Assembly: GCF_910592395.1 (NCBI RefSeq)
Contig: NC_088308.1
Location: forward strand, 1,922,001-1,986,000
From: Lineus longissimus
Taxonomy: Eukaryota; Nemertea; Pilidiophora; Heteronemertea; Lineidae
Direction: 5' to 3'
Length of the DNA stretch: 64,000 bases
The notes beneath the pieces were generated by a model that was not told the DNA's origin, searched no databases, and saw only the letters and a list, made by a program, of their open reading frames with translations. Below, in pieces: positions 24,401 through 36,500 of the stretch (position 1 is its first letter; every line of letters starts with the position of its first letter). The position numbers and the translations under genes were made by a program.

Positions 24401-24817
24401 ATAGGCATAGGCCCTTTGGCTTTACCAGGTACGCCGGGACCACCTAGGGTCGGACCAACAAACCATCTTTACAATATAGATCCTCAAGGTAAATGACGCC
24501 AGACAATGCCTCGAGCTATGCATCGTGACGTGTCGGCGGCCACCTTCCCAATCCAGTGCATGAATCTATTCTATGGGCCTATAGGGCAGTAGGGACGAGG
24601 CTGAGCTGAGTGAACAACGTGTACTTACCCGCTGGGCTTTCGCAAGGAAAATCCAGAGTTGCCGCCACGTCGTGAACTTTTTAAAGTCACTGAAATTGTA
24701 AGCCATTTCAGGACTAGCATATCTAGCAACAAGTGGGGACCTGTATTTGCAGAATTCCCCCTCTACACCGGCTTCCTGCGCCTGCCGAAGACTTGCAGTC
24801 GAGCCCGTTGCCGCCAT
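15403..24817 (-). CDS. ADSL: Adenylosuccinate lyase
   Basis: ADSL is a cytosolic homotetramer acting twice in purine biosynthesis: it cleaves SAICAR to AICAR and adenylosuccinate to AMP, releasing fumarate. Ten exons, in transcript order, are 24817-24629, 22516-22313, 22007-21883, 21712-21494, 21117-21027, 17425-17208, 16730-16640, 16509-16420, 16107-15931 and 15489-15403. They sum to 1491 nt (496 aa plus stop; human is 484 aa). The start follows the N-terminal pattern [13 protein letters not shown]. Active-site motifs are present: [11 protein letters not shown] (around 97-107), the general-acid/base motif THMQPAQ with His171, and the superfamily signature [11 protein letters not shown] at 300-310 containing the catalytic Ser loop. 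The gene is head to head with ECSIT, with starts about 1.1 kb apart. Its introns carry several MITEs and, in intron 5, a complete gene on the opposite strand. Confidence 0.98.
16904..17102. mobile_element. MITE with ~39-bp inverted repeats in ADSL intron
   Basis: ATATGTGACCCGTCACAGCA at the left end continues through CCAGGCGCATGTCGC and is mirrored at 17061-17102. The element is ~199 bp, has no coding capacity, and sits between ADSL exons 6 and 7. It would form a long hairpin in RNA or single-stranded DNA. Confidence 0.82.
17426..19943. other. ADSL intron 5, proximal part
   Basis: This is the left portion of the 3.6-kb ADSL intron (17426-21026), AT-rich with no ADSL exon. It must also contain any promoter and 5' exon of the nested plus-strand gene. 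No recognisable motif was found to place them. Confidence 0.4.
19951..20624 (+). CDS. Uncharacterised Cys-rich protein nested in ADSL intron
   Basis: Two exons, 19951-20182 and 20371-20624, join in frame (donor GTAGGT, acceptor TTCAG) to 161 aa. The ATG is in good context (AAGATGG) just after an acceptor at 19943, so a noncoding exon probably lies upstream. The N-terminal half has C-V-K-C, a lone Cys in V-T-C-G, then K-C-x4-C-G-W, spaced like a zinc ribbon. The C-terminal half (about 115-160) is helical with V-S-G-E-T-L-L and R-V-E-K-L-x-K-A-I, faintly SAM-domain-like. I do not recognise the family and assign no function. It lies on the opposite strand to ADSL and shares no coding exon with it. 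Confidence 0.72.
21144..21304. repeat. Dispersed repeat 'CTCTCTA..GGACACC', copy 1
   Basis: This copy contains GTAGAACTTCTCTA, GGACACCCTTGGAACTGACC, ATGCTGT, and AGAGGGGTGTCC followed by AGAGAGGTGTCTGCTA. Related copies are at 53021-53279 and 62014-62170. The two halves are partly complementary (GGACACC/GGTGTCC), so each copy can fold back. The class is unknown. It is in ADSL intron 4. Confidence 0.75.
24024..24166. mobile_element. Small TIR element in ADSL intron 1
   Basis: ATGCACTTGATTGGGAAAAT at the left is mirrored by TTTCCAATCAAGTGCAT at the right. The inside carries CGTCACGATGCATCG and ACGTGACGTGACGG. Total length is ~143 bp with no coding potential. Confidence 0.7.
24303..24580. mobile_element. 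Related, longer TIR element in ADSL intron 1
   Basis: The ends (ATAGATTCAATTCATGCAC left, GTGCATGAATCTATTCTATG right) form imperfect inverted repeats. An inner TTAATTGGGAACAACGTTTAC matches the neighbouring element at 24024, as does the GTCACGTCACGTTAC word. It is probably another member of the same family, ending about 50 bp before ADSL exon 1. Confidence 0.6.
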
Positions 24818-25030
24818 GTTGCTCGTTCGTTTTCTTCCCTCGCTCCCTGACCTTTTCGCCCCCAGTCGTTTCGCTCCAAATCGAAGTCGTTTCGGTCCCT
24901 TGGACTTTTTGTAGGGGATTGAGAAAGTACCCCGGGAAATATGGCAATATTTATTACTGGGACCCAGTACAGTGCCGTTCTATCCAATATTCCTGGGGCT
25001 GTTGAAGAGGCTTCTTGTCTGACAGTGTCC

Positions 25031-25360
25031 ATCACTGAAATTTTAGTGTACTAATTGCTCGCTATAAGCTAGGTGATTGCGCCCCTAAACCAACTGACAA
25101 CTCTTACCTCCACGGACATGACGGAACTCGAACTTTAACGTGAGTTAATTGTAATCTTACTCTACATACCAAGCTGATTTATCTGATTCACTGAAAACTT
25201 AAGGTATTTTGATGATTTCAATGAATCCTTCAAGTTGAACTTCAAGTCCTTTGATTTTCTTGGCGAATGTAGGCCTACCTGCAGTGGTATTTGTGTGTGA
25301 AAAACAGTTATCTATTTTCGGACGAAACTCTGTCCCTCACAAACTTTGGTCGATTTCGGA
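25031..25360 (+). promoter_or_regulatory. Upstream block shared with MIEF-like 5' region
   Basis: This is homologous to 10595-10952 with scattered substitutions and small indels. It lies between the divergent ADSL and ECSIT starts. A splice acceptor at 25885 (TTTTTTCAG) precedes the ECSIT ATG, so ECSIT too should have an upstream noncoding exon near this block. Whether it is a promoter or a dispersed repeat is unresolved. Confidence 0.45.
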
Positions 25361-25951
25361 GAGAACATCTCATCTCGTTAAGCCAATTGTTCTGGTGTTT
25401 CTTTCATCATGCCTACCACGACTCGGAGGGGGGGGAGGAGGCGAGGCAAGGCGAATTCTGGACCTGGTGGTCACGACTCGCGTCACACCATGGAGTAGGT
25501 CCATGGTCACACCGACACTGGCGACAGTGAGAGTGACTGTTACTGATTGACTGTGAGTGTGTAATAAATAAATGTCACAGCTAGACAAGCTCACTTTCGG
25601 TCAATTTATATCCAAATGTCATTGTATTAATTCAGTGATTTGTCTGATTTGTAGCATGCTGCATGATGAGCCATATCGGACTGCTCAATATGTCGTGCCT
25701 GTTGGGATGGTGAGCCGACACTGGTAGTGCTGTGTCTAAACACTATGATCCGGGATCGCAGCCAGAGAGTTATTTTTCATAATGTAAATCACTGAATGCA
25801 TATTTAGGCCTACTAACTTAACTTAGCCTAGATCAACTATCGAGATTTAAATCAATTAATTAACTACATGTACATCTTTTTTCAGATTTAAACTAAAGAT
25901 GCAGTGAGCAACTGAGTAGCGAATATCGACTCCATAACTATAAAACATAAC

Positions 25952-28171
25952 ATGGCAAGAATAGCAAGGGTAACAAGATTATTGCTTGTTAGCAAAATTG
26001 TATCTCCAACATGTGCTGTCACGAGGCATGCAGCTCCTTCTGCTAACTTTCAAACGTCTGTATGGGGCCGACCTAGTTTGAAGGATAGGTTGAGGGAGAA
26101 AGAAAAAGACCAAAAGACACTTCAAATAAAACAAGATACTTTCTTTGATGAACAAAATAATAAGCTTCTTGAACAGAACAACAAAAAGGACAAGAAAATG
26201 TTTGAACAAGCCATTGCAGTGTACCTCAAAAGGGAACGTGCTCGGCGACGTGGGCATGTGGAATTCATTTATGCTGCTATGAAAAGAATGAAAGAGTTTG
26301 GCGTTGAGAGAGACATTCAGACATATAAAAAGTTGATGGATGTGTTTCCGAAGGCAAAGATGGTCGCCCAGAATTCTATCCAGGTTGAGTTCATGCATTA
26401 TCCACGACAACAGCAATGTTGTATCGACATGTTACAACAGATGGAAGATTATGGTAAGAACGAGATAACATCGGCTGCATTAGCTTGTGTTGTTTCAGTA
26501 TTAACTGCAGAGTTGCACCAACCACAAATTTGCGAGGGAGTATTATAAAGTTATTGATCAAATGACAGTGTCTAAACACTATTGTATGAGTTATATGACA
26601 GGTTAAGATTTATACTTCATTATAAAGTTTTACTGTTCTGACCGTATGCATATTGTTTCGTTCAGTTCCAAGTATTACTACAAAGCAAATTGATCAAGCT
26701 GATGCCACGCTATCAGTCTAGAAAACCGCATTATCATCTCTCATATTGTATGATATCTCTTCCAGGGGTGGTGCCTGATGATGAAATGGGCTACCAAGTA
26801 TATTACACGTTTGGTAAAGACACACATGCCATGCGGAAGTACCAGAGAATGATGTATTGGATGCCTAAGTTCAAGAATATCAACCCTTGGCCAATCCCAA
26901 AGTTGCTACCAAAGGACCCAACTGAACTAGCAAAGATTGCCTTGAAAAGGATGGCAGTTGATATGGAAAATCAACTTGCTACATTTTGGGTATGTTGTCC
27001 ATGTAGTTTTCATCCTTCGTTGCAGGGTCTTGTCACACACTCCAAAGATAAAAATGGCTTTAGACAGTATTGCTGACACTGACAAGCAACTGAGGCTGAT
27101 AAAGTTTTTGAATTCGACTGCATATCTGATCTCTGTGGTTTGAAATCTGCTGATTAAGACATAAGAAGTCAAAATAGGAAAAGGCAGAATGTCTTCAACC
27201 AGAGATTACTCTTACTGTAGTCTTTATCACTGTGGCAGCTTTTATAGGTATTTGCTTTTCTCTCTGTTTCAGTCTGAAACTCTTCTTGAAGCATTTGATA
27301 AGACATGGATAGTAAGTGCTCAGAGTCCAACACAGAGGGGTCTTCTAGCCAAACATAACTCAGAGAATCCAATCTATGTTGAAGGTGGTTATCATGTATG
27401 GACAAGGTACAAGAGTCTGACCTACTTCTGTCTGAGGGCGGATCCTGAACCTGACCGACTGGCAGAAGCAAAACAGTTTGTAAAGGAGGAAAGAGAAAAA
27501 GATAGTGGTGAGTATTCTTTGGTCGAATTTTAAGAAATGTGCTAATTTCTGTAAAGCTTAAAGTTAACGTTGGTTTTGAAAAGTGAAGAGAGTGGTCTCA
27601 CTTTCACAGGGCTTCAGCTAGTCCAAGGGCCTTATGATTGAGGAGTTCCTTGGTGTAAGTAATGCAAGAACACATGATTTAGTCGAAACAAGGCATTGTC
27701 TCAATAGTTGTGACATTGGCAAAGGATTGGCTACTGCTGTAGTGTGGCCAGATTGTGACTTGAACTTGCCATTGAGATTACTAATCTTTGTAAACTATTC
27801 TTTGGCCTGTATCGGAGTCAAAAATCTTTTTGTAGACATCCTGTACATCCTTTTCTACTTCTACCATTTCAGGCTTTTTTGATGCAGACAAATGGAAGAT
27901 GTTTTTCGAGGATGAAGAGCTACCTAACCTAGTGATGAAAGCGCCCACCGCTCACGAACAGGAGGATGGTACATATCTGGCTATGTGTATAACCGGCACT
28001 GCTAGTAAAGACTCACTTCAGTCCTGGATAAAATTTCTTCAGGCTACGAACCCTAACCTTATTGATACACCTGTGGTGTTTAAAATGCAGACTCCTGAAT
28101 CGGGCATCCGGCCAGTTGAAGAGGACAGCAAGGCTGACACTTCAGTTCAAATGCCTGGGCAAAACGTTTGA
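25952..28171 (+). CDS. ECSIT: ECSIT, mitochondrial complex I assembly / Toll signalling protein
   Basis: ECSIT is known as a factor in the mitochondrial complex I assembly complex and as an adaptor linking TRAF6 to NF-kB signalling. Exons are 25952-26453, 26766-26989, 27273-27507 and 27873-28171, with GT-AG borders and joined phases giving 419 aa (human 431); a noncoding exon probably starts upstream, with its acceptor at 25885. The N-terminus is basic and hydrophobic without acids, as in a mitochondrial presequence. Diagnostic motifs are FMHYPRQQQC, followed by DMLQQMEDYG; then YWMPKFKNINPWPIP, LAKHNSENPIYVEGG, and near the end YLAMCITGTASKDSLQSWI with NPNLIDTPVVF. All are colinear with vertebrate ECSIT. 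Confidence 0.96.
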
Positions 28172-28344
28172 TTATTCGTTACGTGGTATATGGACAGCCC
28201 AGTGAAAATGGGTTCAATGATCATGAACCATTTGTGAAGCCATTGTTTGCCAGTGTTTCTGTATGAAGTGCAGCTCTGTGTGAACAAGGCCTGAGGGTTT
28301 TGTTGGGAATGTTGTCTTTAATTAATGAAAATGTAAATATAATG

Positions 28345-28350
28345 AATAAA
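28345..28350 (+). terminator. Likely ECSIT polyadenylation signal
   Basis: AATAAA occurs 174 bp past the ECSIT stop, followed by AT-rich then T-rich sequence. A short 3'UTR is implied. Confidence 0.55.
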
Positions 28351-28923
28351 CAACAATGAAAATAACATACATGTAGGCGTTCTTTTTGTTTTGACAGTTT
28401 GTTGAAAGTTCTAAGATGTGTTCATCTATTGTACATAAGTAGAAAAGAAAGATTACATGATGATTGTCTTTGGTATCAATCTAGTAGTGGAGGTGATTTG
28501 GATGCAATGGTATCTACGTATTGGGCATCTCTGCTGGCAGTGGTGTCCCGCATGTGTTCTCAATCTTAATTCATCCCTCCATGATGAAGGAAATGTGAAG
28601 GCCTCGATGGGGGTAATCTTTAACATCTCAACACACCAATTTTCGAAGATGTCCTTCAAGATAGAAGTGGCTGATTGTGACTTGATTTTGATTGTGTGTC
28701 TTCTTGAAAGACAGGCTTTGAGTTCAAAAGACCTCCGACAAAGGCCATCTTACTCCTTTTTACATACCCACAAAAGATTTGTTGGGACAACTTCTATACA
28801 TGTAGCTGGCATATGAGATGAGTGAAATCTTCAACAGCAGGTCTCCTTGTCAATGATGATTCCCAATCGGTCTCTTACAAAAGAGCAAAGATCCCAATAC
28901 AATCTCCAGGAGTTTAAAACACA
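28351..28923. other. Intergenic, nothing recognised
   Basis: Sequence between the ECSIT 3' end and the 37-bp array. No gene, RNA or known repeat was seen. Confidence 0.35.
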
Positions 28924-29293
28924 GGGCGTTGTTGGATCACAATACAACAATCATCATATTGGGCGTTGTTGGATCCCGATGCAACAACCATCATATTGGG
29001 CGTTGTTGGATCCCAATACAACAATCATCATATTGGGCGTTGTTGGATCCCAATACAACAATCATCATATTGGGCGTTGTTGGATCCCGATGCAACAACC
29101 ATCATATTGGGCGTTGTTGGATCCCAATACAACAATCATCATATTGGGCGTTGTTGGATCCCAATACAACAATCATCATATTGGGCGTTGTTGGATCCCA
29201 ATACAACAATCATCATATTGGGCGTTGTTGGATCCCAATACAACAATCATCATATTGGGCGTTGTTGGATCCCGATGCAACAACCATCATATT
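28924..29293 (+). repeat. 37-bp tandem array, 10 units
   Basis: Ten head-to-tail copies of a 37-bp unit run GGGCGTTGTTGGATCC then a variable core then CATCATATT. Two core variants alternate: CAATACAACAAT and GATGCAACAACC, in the order A-G-A-A-G-A-A-A-A-G. Copies are otherwise nearly identical, so the array is young or homogenised. The unit has internal complementarity (CAACAA/TTGTTG). All three plus-strand frames stay open through it; this follows from the repeat and is not evidence of a protein. It lies between convergent ECSIT and FNIP. Confidence 0.95.
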
Positions 29294-30596
29294 GTCAACT
29301 TGATCCACTACATGTAGTAGTAGTGATTCCTGAGCCAGTAGGCTAAAGTGCTCCACTGATGAGCAACAGTCCTCCGCAAACATGGCAAATGAGCAATCAA
29401 CAGCATCTATCGCCCTACGTAGACCAAATAATGACATAAATTCTTTAAACTTCAATAATTTATTGTTAACTTGACGTCACATTATGTTCATGCACATTCA
29501 CTGTAATCTAAACATTTGTTTTGTTTAATCATTATGGTCACGTACTATTTGTATGATTTATCATAAGTTTGACCTCTTAACAGCAGGATGATGTTATGGC
29601 AACCTCTAATAAATTAGAGGGCAATTCATAAAGCACCTGAAAGAAGCCGTTTTCGAAGCCTGTAGCCATTTTTCGAAATCCTCAAACCTCTCCATTGACA
29701 GCAATAGCTGTGATTTTTGCATACTAAATAACAACACATAGGTAAGTAGAAAATGTTGTAGAATGTTGTAAACAACACTTTGCATACAGGCTTCATAAAC
29801 GACTCCCATCAAAAACACCAATTGTGGAAATATGCCACAGCACTCAGTCTCTTTTGGCCCCAGAACCAATCCTAGGAGATGAAAATACAAGACACAATAT
29901 ACATTTGCTTAAAAAAAGACATGCCCCCGCCCCCACAACAAGTTGTTTTTGTGATGAGATCAGCAAAAAGAATATTGTTGCAGTGAAATGAAAGTGTCAT
30001 CAAGAATCAAGTTGTAGCTACTGATGTGCTGGTAATTGTGTCTACAAAACATGGCAATATGTTTGTATCAGTTTGACCACTGCTAACATGTTAACAAGTA
30101 CAACTGAAAAATAACCCAACTTGAAAGCTAATCACCAGCGTCAAATTCTTTGATAAACAATCCCAAATGTCCATTGAATCCATGAAGAACTATGTAAGTC
30201 CACTCCAACATCAAATAGTTCCTTTGAATTGCAACACTTTTTGGTCGTCGTAAGGATTTCAGTCATTCCTCATAACAAACTGAATGAAAGGGAGGGAGAA
30301 TGTGTACCGGCCACAGCAAATAGGAGAGACAAGTCACTGGTATCACAACTGAAATTGAAGAAAGAAGGTTCATCACAATACAGAATATCAGACGATTAGA
30401 AATAGACTGTATGCTAGTGTGGTGGCAGCTACGCCGGCACAGTAAACCTGCTGTGAACGTATCGCCCTCACTTCAGGGTCGGGGCAATATCAGTAACGCA
30501 GACCAATGAAGATGTTCATCACCATGGCTGATGACTCATGATCTGCGAGGCAAGCAAAACTTTATTTCCTTCCAACTGATCGGTGCCGATCCTTAC
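29294..30596. other. FNIP 3' side, terminal exon not located
   Basis: The last recognised FNIP exon ends at a donor at 30595-30596, so at least one more exon should lie here or to the left. I found no convincing match to the conserved FNIP C-terminus. Open frames here (for example 29606-29890, minus strand) look unrelated. Confidence 0.35.
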
Positions 30597-33500
30597 CCAA
30601 TGACTGTAGCCAGCTCCGTCACATCACCGACTTTCCTGTGCCTCATATACTCAGACAGCATACGACTCTTGAAGTAGATCTCCTGTAATCTGTCTTCCAA
30701 GTGCATCAGGCACTAAAAAAGAAAAGGTGGTGAAATGAAGGAAGTGATGCAAGTACTGCTCAAAATGATAAGCCGTAAGATGTACATGTGTACAGTACAT
30801 TGTAGCAAATTTCCTTCCACATCTACATGTACATGTATAGAAACGCTCCAAAGTGTCTTATGATAAGTGGACAGGGCTTTTAGACTTGGGTCCCTAAGCT
30901 CTTTACTGAGAGCAAGTTACCGTACATGCATCTCTAAGTTTCAAGGAATCAAGTTCACAGAATTCTGATGTGCTCATTGCCACATCAACCCTTGATGGGT
31001 AAAGGTAGTTACATGTAAAATGTAATGGACAATCAACAAGTCTCAAACAAGCATACAATGTCTCTGCTAAAATGCAGATTCGGCTATGAGTTTGAGCCTA
31101 TCAACATACAAATGGCAAAAAGTGAGATCTACTTACAAAATCTGGTGACATCTTCAGCTTCCACATGTCATGAACTGATTCTATTAGGTTAGCTACGAGT
31201 TGGGATGGCCCATTGATGGTCATTCCTGGAGCCTTGTCAGTTGATGGCCCAACCTGACTTGATATCAGCTTTACTTCCCTGAAGAAAGGAATGGGTGAAG
31301 AGATGATGGAATCTGTCACTGAAGTGATAACTTGCAAAAGCAGCTGAAAGCAGTTTTGAAGAAAACTGAGACAACTGTGGTTGGCAGTATTATGGATCTG
31401 AATACCAAATCGTTTTATTGTAAATCTGCAAAATTCTCTAGAAACTCATGAAGATTGAACAATAAGGACATACCATTTATCTGCATCAGCCACAATGCAA
31501 ACAGCTTCATTAACCGGTTCATCTAGGACAGTTGTCTGGGCGGCAAGCTCGAGGTCACCAATCAGCTTTGAAGTGTAATCCACATCTGAGGTACCATGAA
31601 GGACGAAATCAGAAAGGTAGCACTTGGAGTAACCTGCCAGTAGGGATCGTCCAAAGTTACGTTCAAATGCTTTGACGTTACTCTCCAGGACATCGTCTTC
31701 ACTCCTAAAATATCAATGTTATCGTTTTTGAGATTATTTTTGACTGCTAGTGAGACTGTATACAATGCATGAACAGAAAAGCATGCAAATAAGGTCTCAA
31801 TAAAGAAATGGAAGATTTTCAGTTCTGATGTACTGCTACATGTAGCTAACTAATACTGTTGGTATACTGTTGAAATGAAATGTTGTCAATGTGCTTTTAA
31901 AATGGTCTTTCAACACATTACACTTTCCACTTTCTTCACATCTATACTTTGGTAGCCTTTTCTAGTCTTTAAAACCTATTTTATGCAACCAAGATATCAA
32001 TCAAAAGATTTTAAAATCTGAATTGTCTTGATCAATAACTTATGAATTTACTGGTGTCATCGCAGCAAAATAACTGGCGTCCCAAAATGTCTGGTTTTAT
32101 CATATCACACAAACTCTATGTTATCCTCACCTTGGCATTGGCATTTCCTTTAGATTCAGGAATGGATCAAACGCATCGGAATCAGCAGCACTATTAGATG
32201 ACGCATGGCGGCGCCGACCAAGTTCTGTTGGCGTGACAGACCGGGTTCGGCCCGGAGTGTTGGTCCGGCTCGTCTGACGTGTGATTGAAGGTTTATCACC
32301 GCTATTATTCCTACTGCGACTCCGGACAGGTTTTGGCGGTGAACCACATATCTCTGATCCCCGCTCAACATCGTCACTTTTCTCCGACTGGGTGGGGCTG
32401 AAGCAAGATGCAGTGCGAGATGGGGTTGGACTAGAAGATGCACAGAAACTAACTGGACTCATAGGAACACTTGTTGATGTCTGACTCATAGGAACACTTG
32501 TTAATGTCAGACTCATTGGAGTATCTGCAACTGCTGCTGCCTCAGCTGCCCGCTGCTTTAATATTTCAGCAATGTTCATTGTAGGTTTATCATTTGCATG
32601 AAGCGTTTTCACTGTCTTTATACTTTCATTTAAAAATTGTGAATTTGGTTTTACAGGGACTGGCGTTTCCTCAATATCCAAGCTGTCTTCTCCTCGTTGG
32701 TATGAATCATACAGGGAATCTGCTTGATCACTACAGGGATGTGTTGGATATGAGTTCAGACTATTGTACGTGCCACTGCTGTACTGAGAGTCAGTCATAC
32801 TTTGAAAGGCCTCGGGTAGAAAATTATCACTTCTCTGCATATCGTCTCGGGCTTCACTGCTTATAATCCCATGAAATTTTCCATCTTTATCACAAATCAT
32901 GCCGACTTCGGTGTGTCCATCAAAAAGATCGTCCAATTCATTTGTAACCACTTCATCCTTTGATGGCAGTCGCATATACCTCTTTGTCGGGCTGTCACTC
33001 TCAACCAGGTCTTTACTGGTAACCGTGGCCAGCGCAGTGACATTGTCTGTTTTCAAGAAAACTGGGTTATCCCTTCGAACATGGCGAGTATCTTCAACCT
33101 GATGTGGCAACATACATAAAGGTGACAGTTTACATCTCCCAATGTCCCCCTCAGAACTTTCCAAATCCACAGTGAGATCACTTTTGGTTGTGCTACACAA
33201 TGTGTCATCACTGTCATAGTTCCTAGGAGACGGCGAGTTATCACAGATAGAAATAGTCACATTTTGATTTGCCTGATATGTAGAAGTGAAATCTTCGGTC
33301 CTTTCTCTGTCTAATTCACTAAAGGCACTGGCAGTAGTCTTGGATTTTGAACACACTGACTCGGCATCAATTCTCTTAGAAGAGTTCATAGAATCCGAGT
33401 GGCATGGCAGGGCAGTATCTGAAACACTTAACCCAAGCATACCTGCAGCACCACCCAAATCAGACTCATCCCGTACATCACACTTTGAAACGAAATCCGT

Positions 33501-36500
33501 AACTAAATCACGTTGTTTCTGCTCGTCTATGGAGGATACGCTATGTTTTGGTGACATCTCCGGAGTGCGATCCTCCTTGATAGGCAGCATATCACCAAAC
33601 ACATTCCGGTCCATACTCCTATCAAGAAAATCCAACTCATCATCTCGAATTTCCTCCAAAGACTCAATATTTTCATAAACCTCACTGCACCGTATGAAGT
33701 AACTCAAAATATATAGCAGTTTACAAATGAGATCTTGTTTTTTTCCGACGACCATTGTCCGACAGATTTTAGGAGGGAATCCGATTGCACCGTACAAGTC
33801 ACTGAGTTGGGCCCAGAGGGGGTTATAAGGATGTGATTTGGTGAGTGTGTCCAGCTGAAATAAGTAAAAAGACTCACAGTAAGATACTATCACTCAGTGA
33901 TGGTATTGCAGAAACAAGTGTTCCTGGACAGCTACGTCATGAGAAACTCAAGACTTTTCGACCTTTAATCTCAAATCTTTTAAAAAGTTCTTATTCAAAT
34001 AAAATGTTATAATCGTTGAGGGGATCTTACCCACTTAGCCGAGTGTTTATCGAGGTATGTCCTTGAAGGGATAGCACCAGCAGGGGTGACAGTTGGGATC
34101 CAGGCCAGGTGGTATGTCAACACTGCCGTCACAAGAGTACTGATGAAACTGAAACATGAACATGAACAAATGCATCCATCAAATAACAAGAACTTACACA
34201 GATCTAGGCACCTCACATAGGTCCCCTCCCTAGGTGTACCATGGCTGGTGCATATGTAGAAGACTACCAAGTGAAAGGTACAAGCACTCATCATAGTTGG
34301 ATCCTCTAGGTTACATATATTGCTAGTGTTACATGTAGCCTGATTTCAAGGCTATATGAACTGAATTTGTCACAGCACTTATGGTCATACTTACAAGTTT
34401 GTAGCCTTTGTTTCGTATTTTTCTACGCTTCCAATGAACTCTTTCATGAATTGATGACACACAGTTTGCCGGTGGAGGCTATAGGACATCATATTCAACC
34501 AGACTGGTTCAGTCAGTCTAGGGGCAGTGTACAAGTCATAGATCTCATCTCGGAAACGGTCAAGACTCTGGAGAAAGCAGAACAGATTTCAAAACATATT
34601 GGATTAAGTCAAAAAACAATATGCATAGTCTTTAGAGAAAGTCCTCTTGAGACGGCAGTAAGATCCACCAACGGATGGAAGCAAAATGCAGACAAAGCTC
34701 TACAACAGTGAAACCTAATCATAACTGATTTATTTAAAAAATCGGATGTATGTTCCTTGCTGAGAGGTGGTCTTCAGTTTGAGGCTGGATTTGCTTGGAG
34801 AGGTGGTTGACCTCGACTCGGAGAGGTGTCAGATACTAAGAGAGATTGCAGCTGATTCCACACGGTGATCACACCAGCACTACATACCTCCATGATGATA
34901 TGAACGAAATCTCGCTTGTTGATGAAGGCTTTTTCAACATTTATTCGCAGCTTCTGAACATGGGCTTCAAACAGCGTGATGTGAGAGAAGAAAAAGTTCT
35001 GGAAGTGACTGGAATGAGAATGATATATTCAAGAATAAGAATAGCAGCCAACTATTTGAAAACGGCAGGTTCTGGTCAGACATATTTACTCAGAAAAAAA
35101 TTACAAATATTCAAGTGGGTTTAAGCGCAACTGAATTTACATTTGAAATATTAATGACCAAAGGGTCATACTTGAAATGAATATTGACAGACAGGATGAT
35201 AAATTATATAATTTTCAATCTTATTGGCAAAACTCTTGATATGGTGTTTGATTTGCACTCAATCTGAAGGACCACCTTTATCAAGAAAAGTCATGTGAAC
35301 GAGAACAATGTGTCATTAAATTGTGAATGAATAATAAACACTTATGACAATCTCAAGATTCAAGAGTCATGTGATCAGATAACTCGATTCTGTTTTTACA
35401 CAATCTGCATGCACATGATTGATCACATTCACTCAGATATACATTGGATCCACAGGTCAGCATTTAGTTCACGCAATTACCACGTGGTGAAAAAAGAGCA
35501 AATAGGTCAATGCCACCATAAATTAACCAACCAACCAAAGAGATGTGGACTATGATTCACATAAGAGTTTTATTTCAAATGCGGTCACTGGTCATTGCAA
35601 GGCAAAAGCCGATGAACTCAAACAAAGGTTTTCAATGATGTAGGCCTAGGCTACTGATTCCAAGTTGCTAGCCCAGGCCAAGTCCTTGACAAGGTGGTAA
35701 TCACCGTGTCAAAGTACATGTAATGGATCCCAGACCAATTCAGCTCAGTCAACCATAGTCACCTGACAGCATAGTGCCACTAACATTTATGCAATTCGAA
35801 GATGATTTAAGATACTAGCACTGGCAATGCAAATACAATTTTGGGTGGGAATTTACCAACATTTTGGAACTTTTTTACGAGTACTTTCAGATGTGAAAGT
35901 ATATTTCATTTGTCAAGGTTGTCATGCAACTTACCCATTTCTCTCCTCTTCCTTCTCTCCAAACATGGCAATCACAATTCCCATACCAATCTTAGACTGT
36001 CTCTTGCATCCTATTCCTGGAGTGGGCTACAAGAAAGAAGATACTTGTCAGTATTAATGTTGCTTTTGTAAAACCTACCATAGAACAGCCCACAGGATGT
36101 ATTACAAAGTACAGATGGCAGGACGTACATTGTTCTTGAACAGGACTTTTGCCTGAAATGTTTTGCAAAACAGAAGGCACTGACTAGCTTGACTGAGACA
36201 GAGTTCAAGCTTGAGTGGTTTTCTTCAAAACTCACTTGCAAGAAGTGCAATCCCCTTTTCGTCTGAAACCATATTCCTCTTACTATTTTACTTCTCATGG
36301 ATCATGCTACATTACAAGGCTCATTACATCAACTACTTTTGCTTCTTTACCCCCTATTCAATGAACTGGAGTGGGAAAACCTCACCTCCTGAGTATGCAA
36401 GTGATGCTGGGGTAGCAAGCCCTCCTCTCTCTCTGCAGTCCGCCTCCGCACACCATACTCCAGGCAAGTCTGATGACTTCTCATCCACCGCCGATGGAGG

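Noticed and set aside
28847-29346. Three overlapping 120-156 aa open frames over the 37-bp array, and the idea that the array is CRISPR-like
   Set aside because: The frames are open only because the repeat lacks stops in this orientation. The repeats are directly adjacent with no unique spacers, and the genome is eukaryotic.
30420-30500. Possible terminal FNIP exon on the minus strand
   Set aside because: The peptide does not resemble the conserved FNIP C-terminus, and no acceptor in the needed phase was found.
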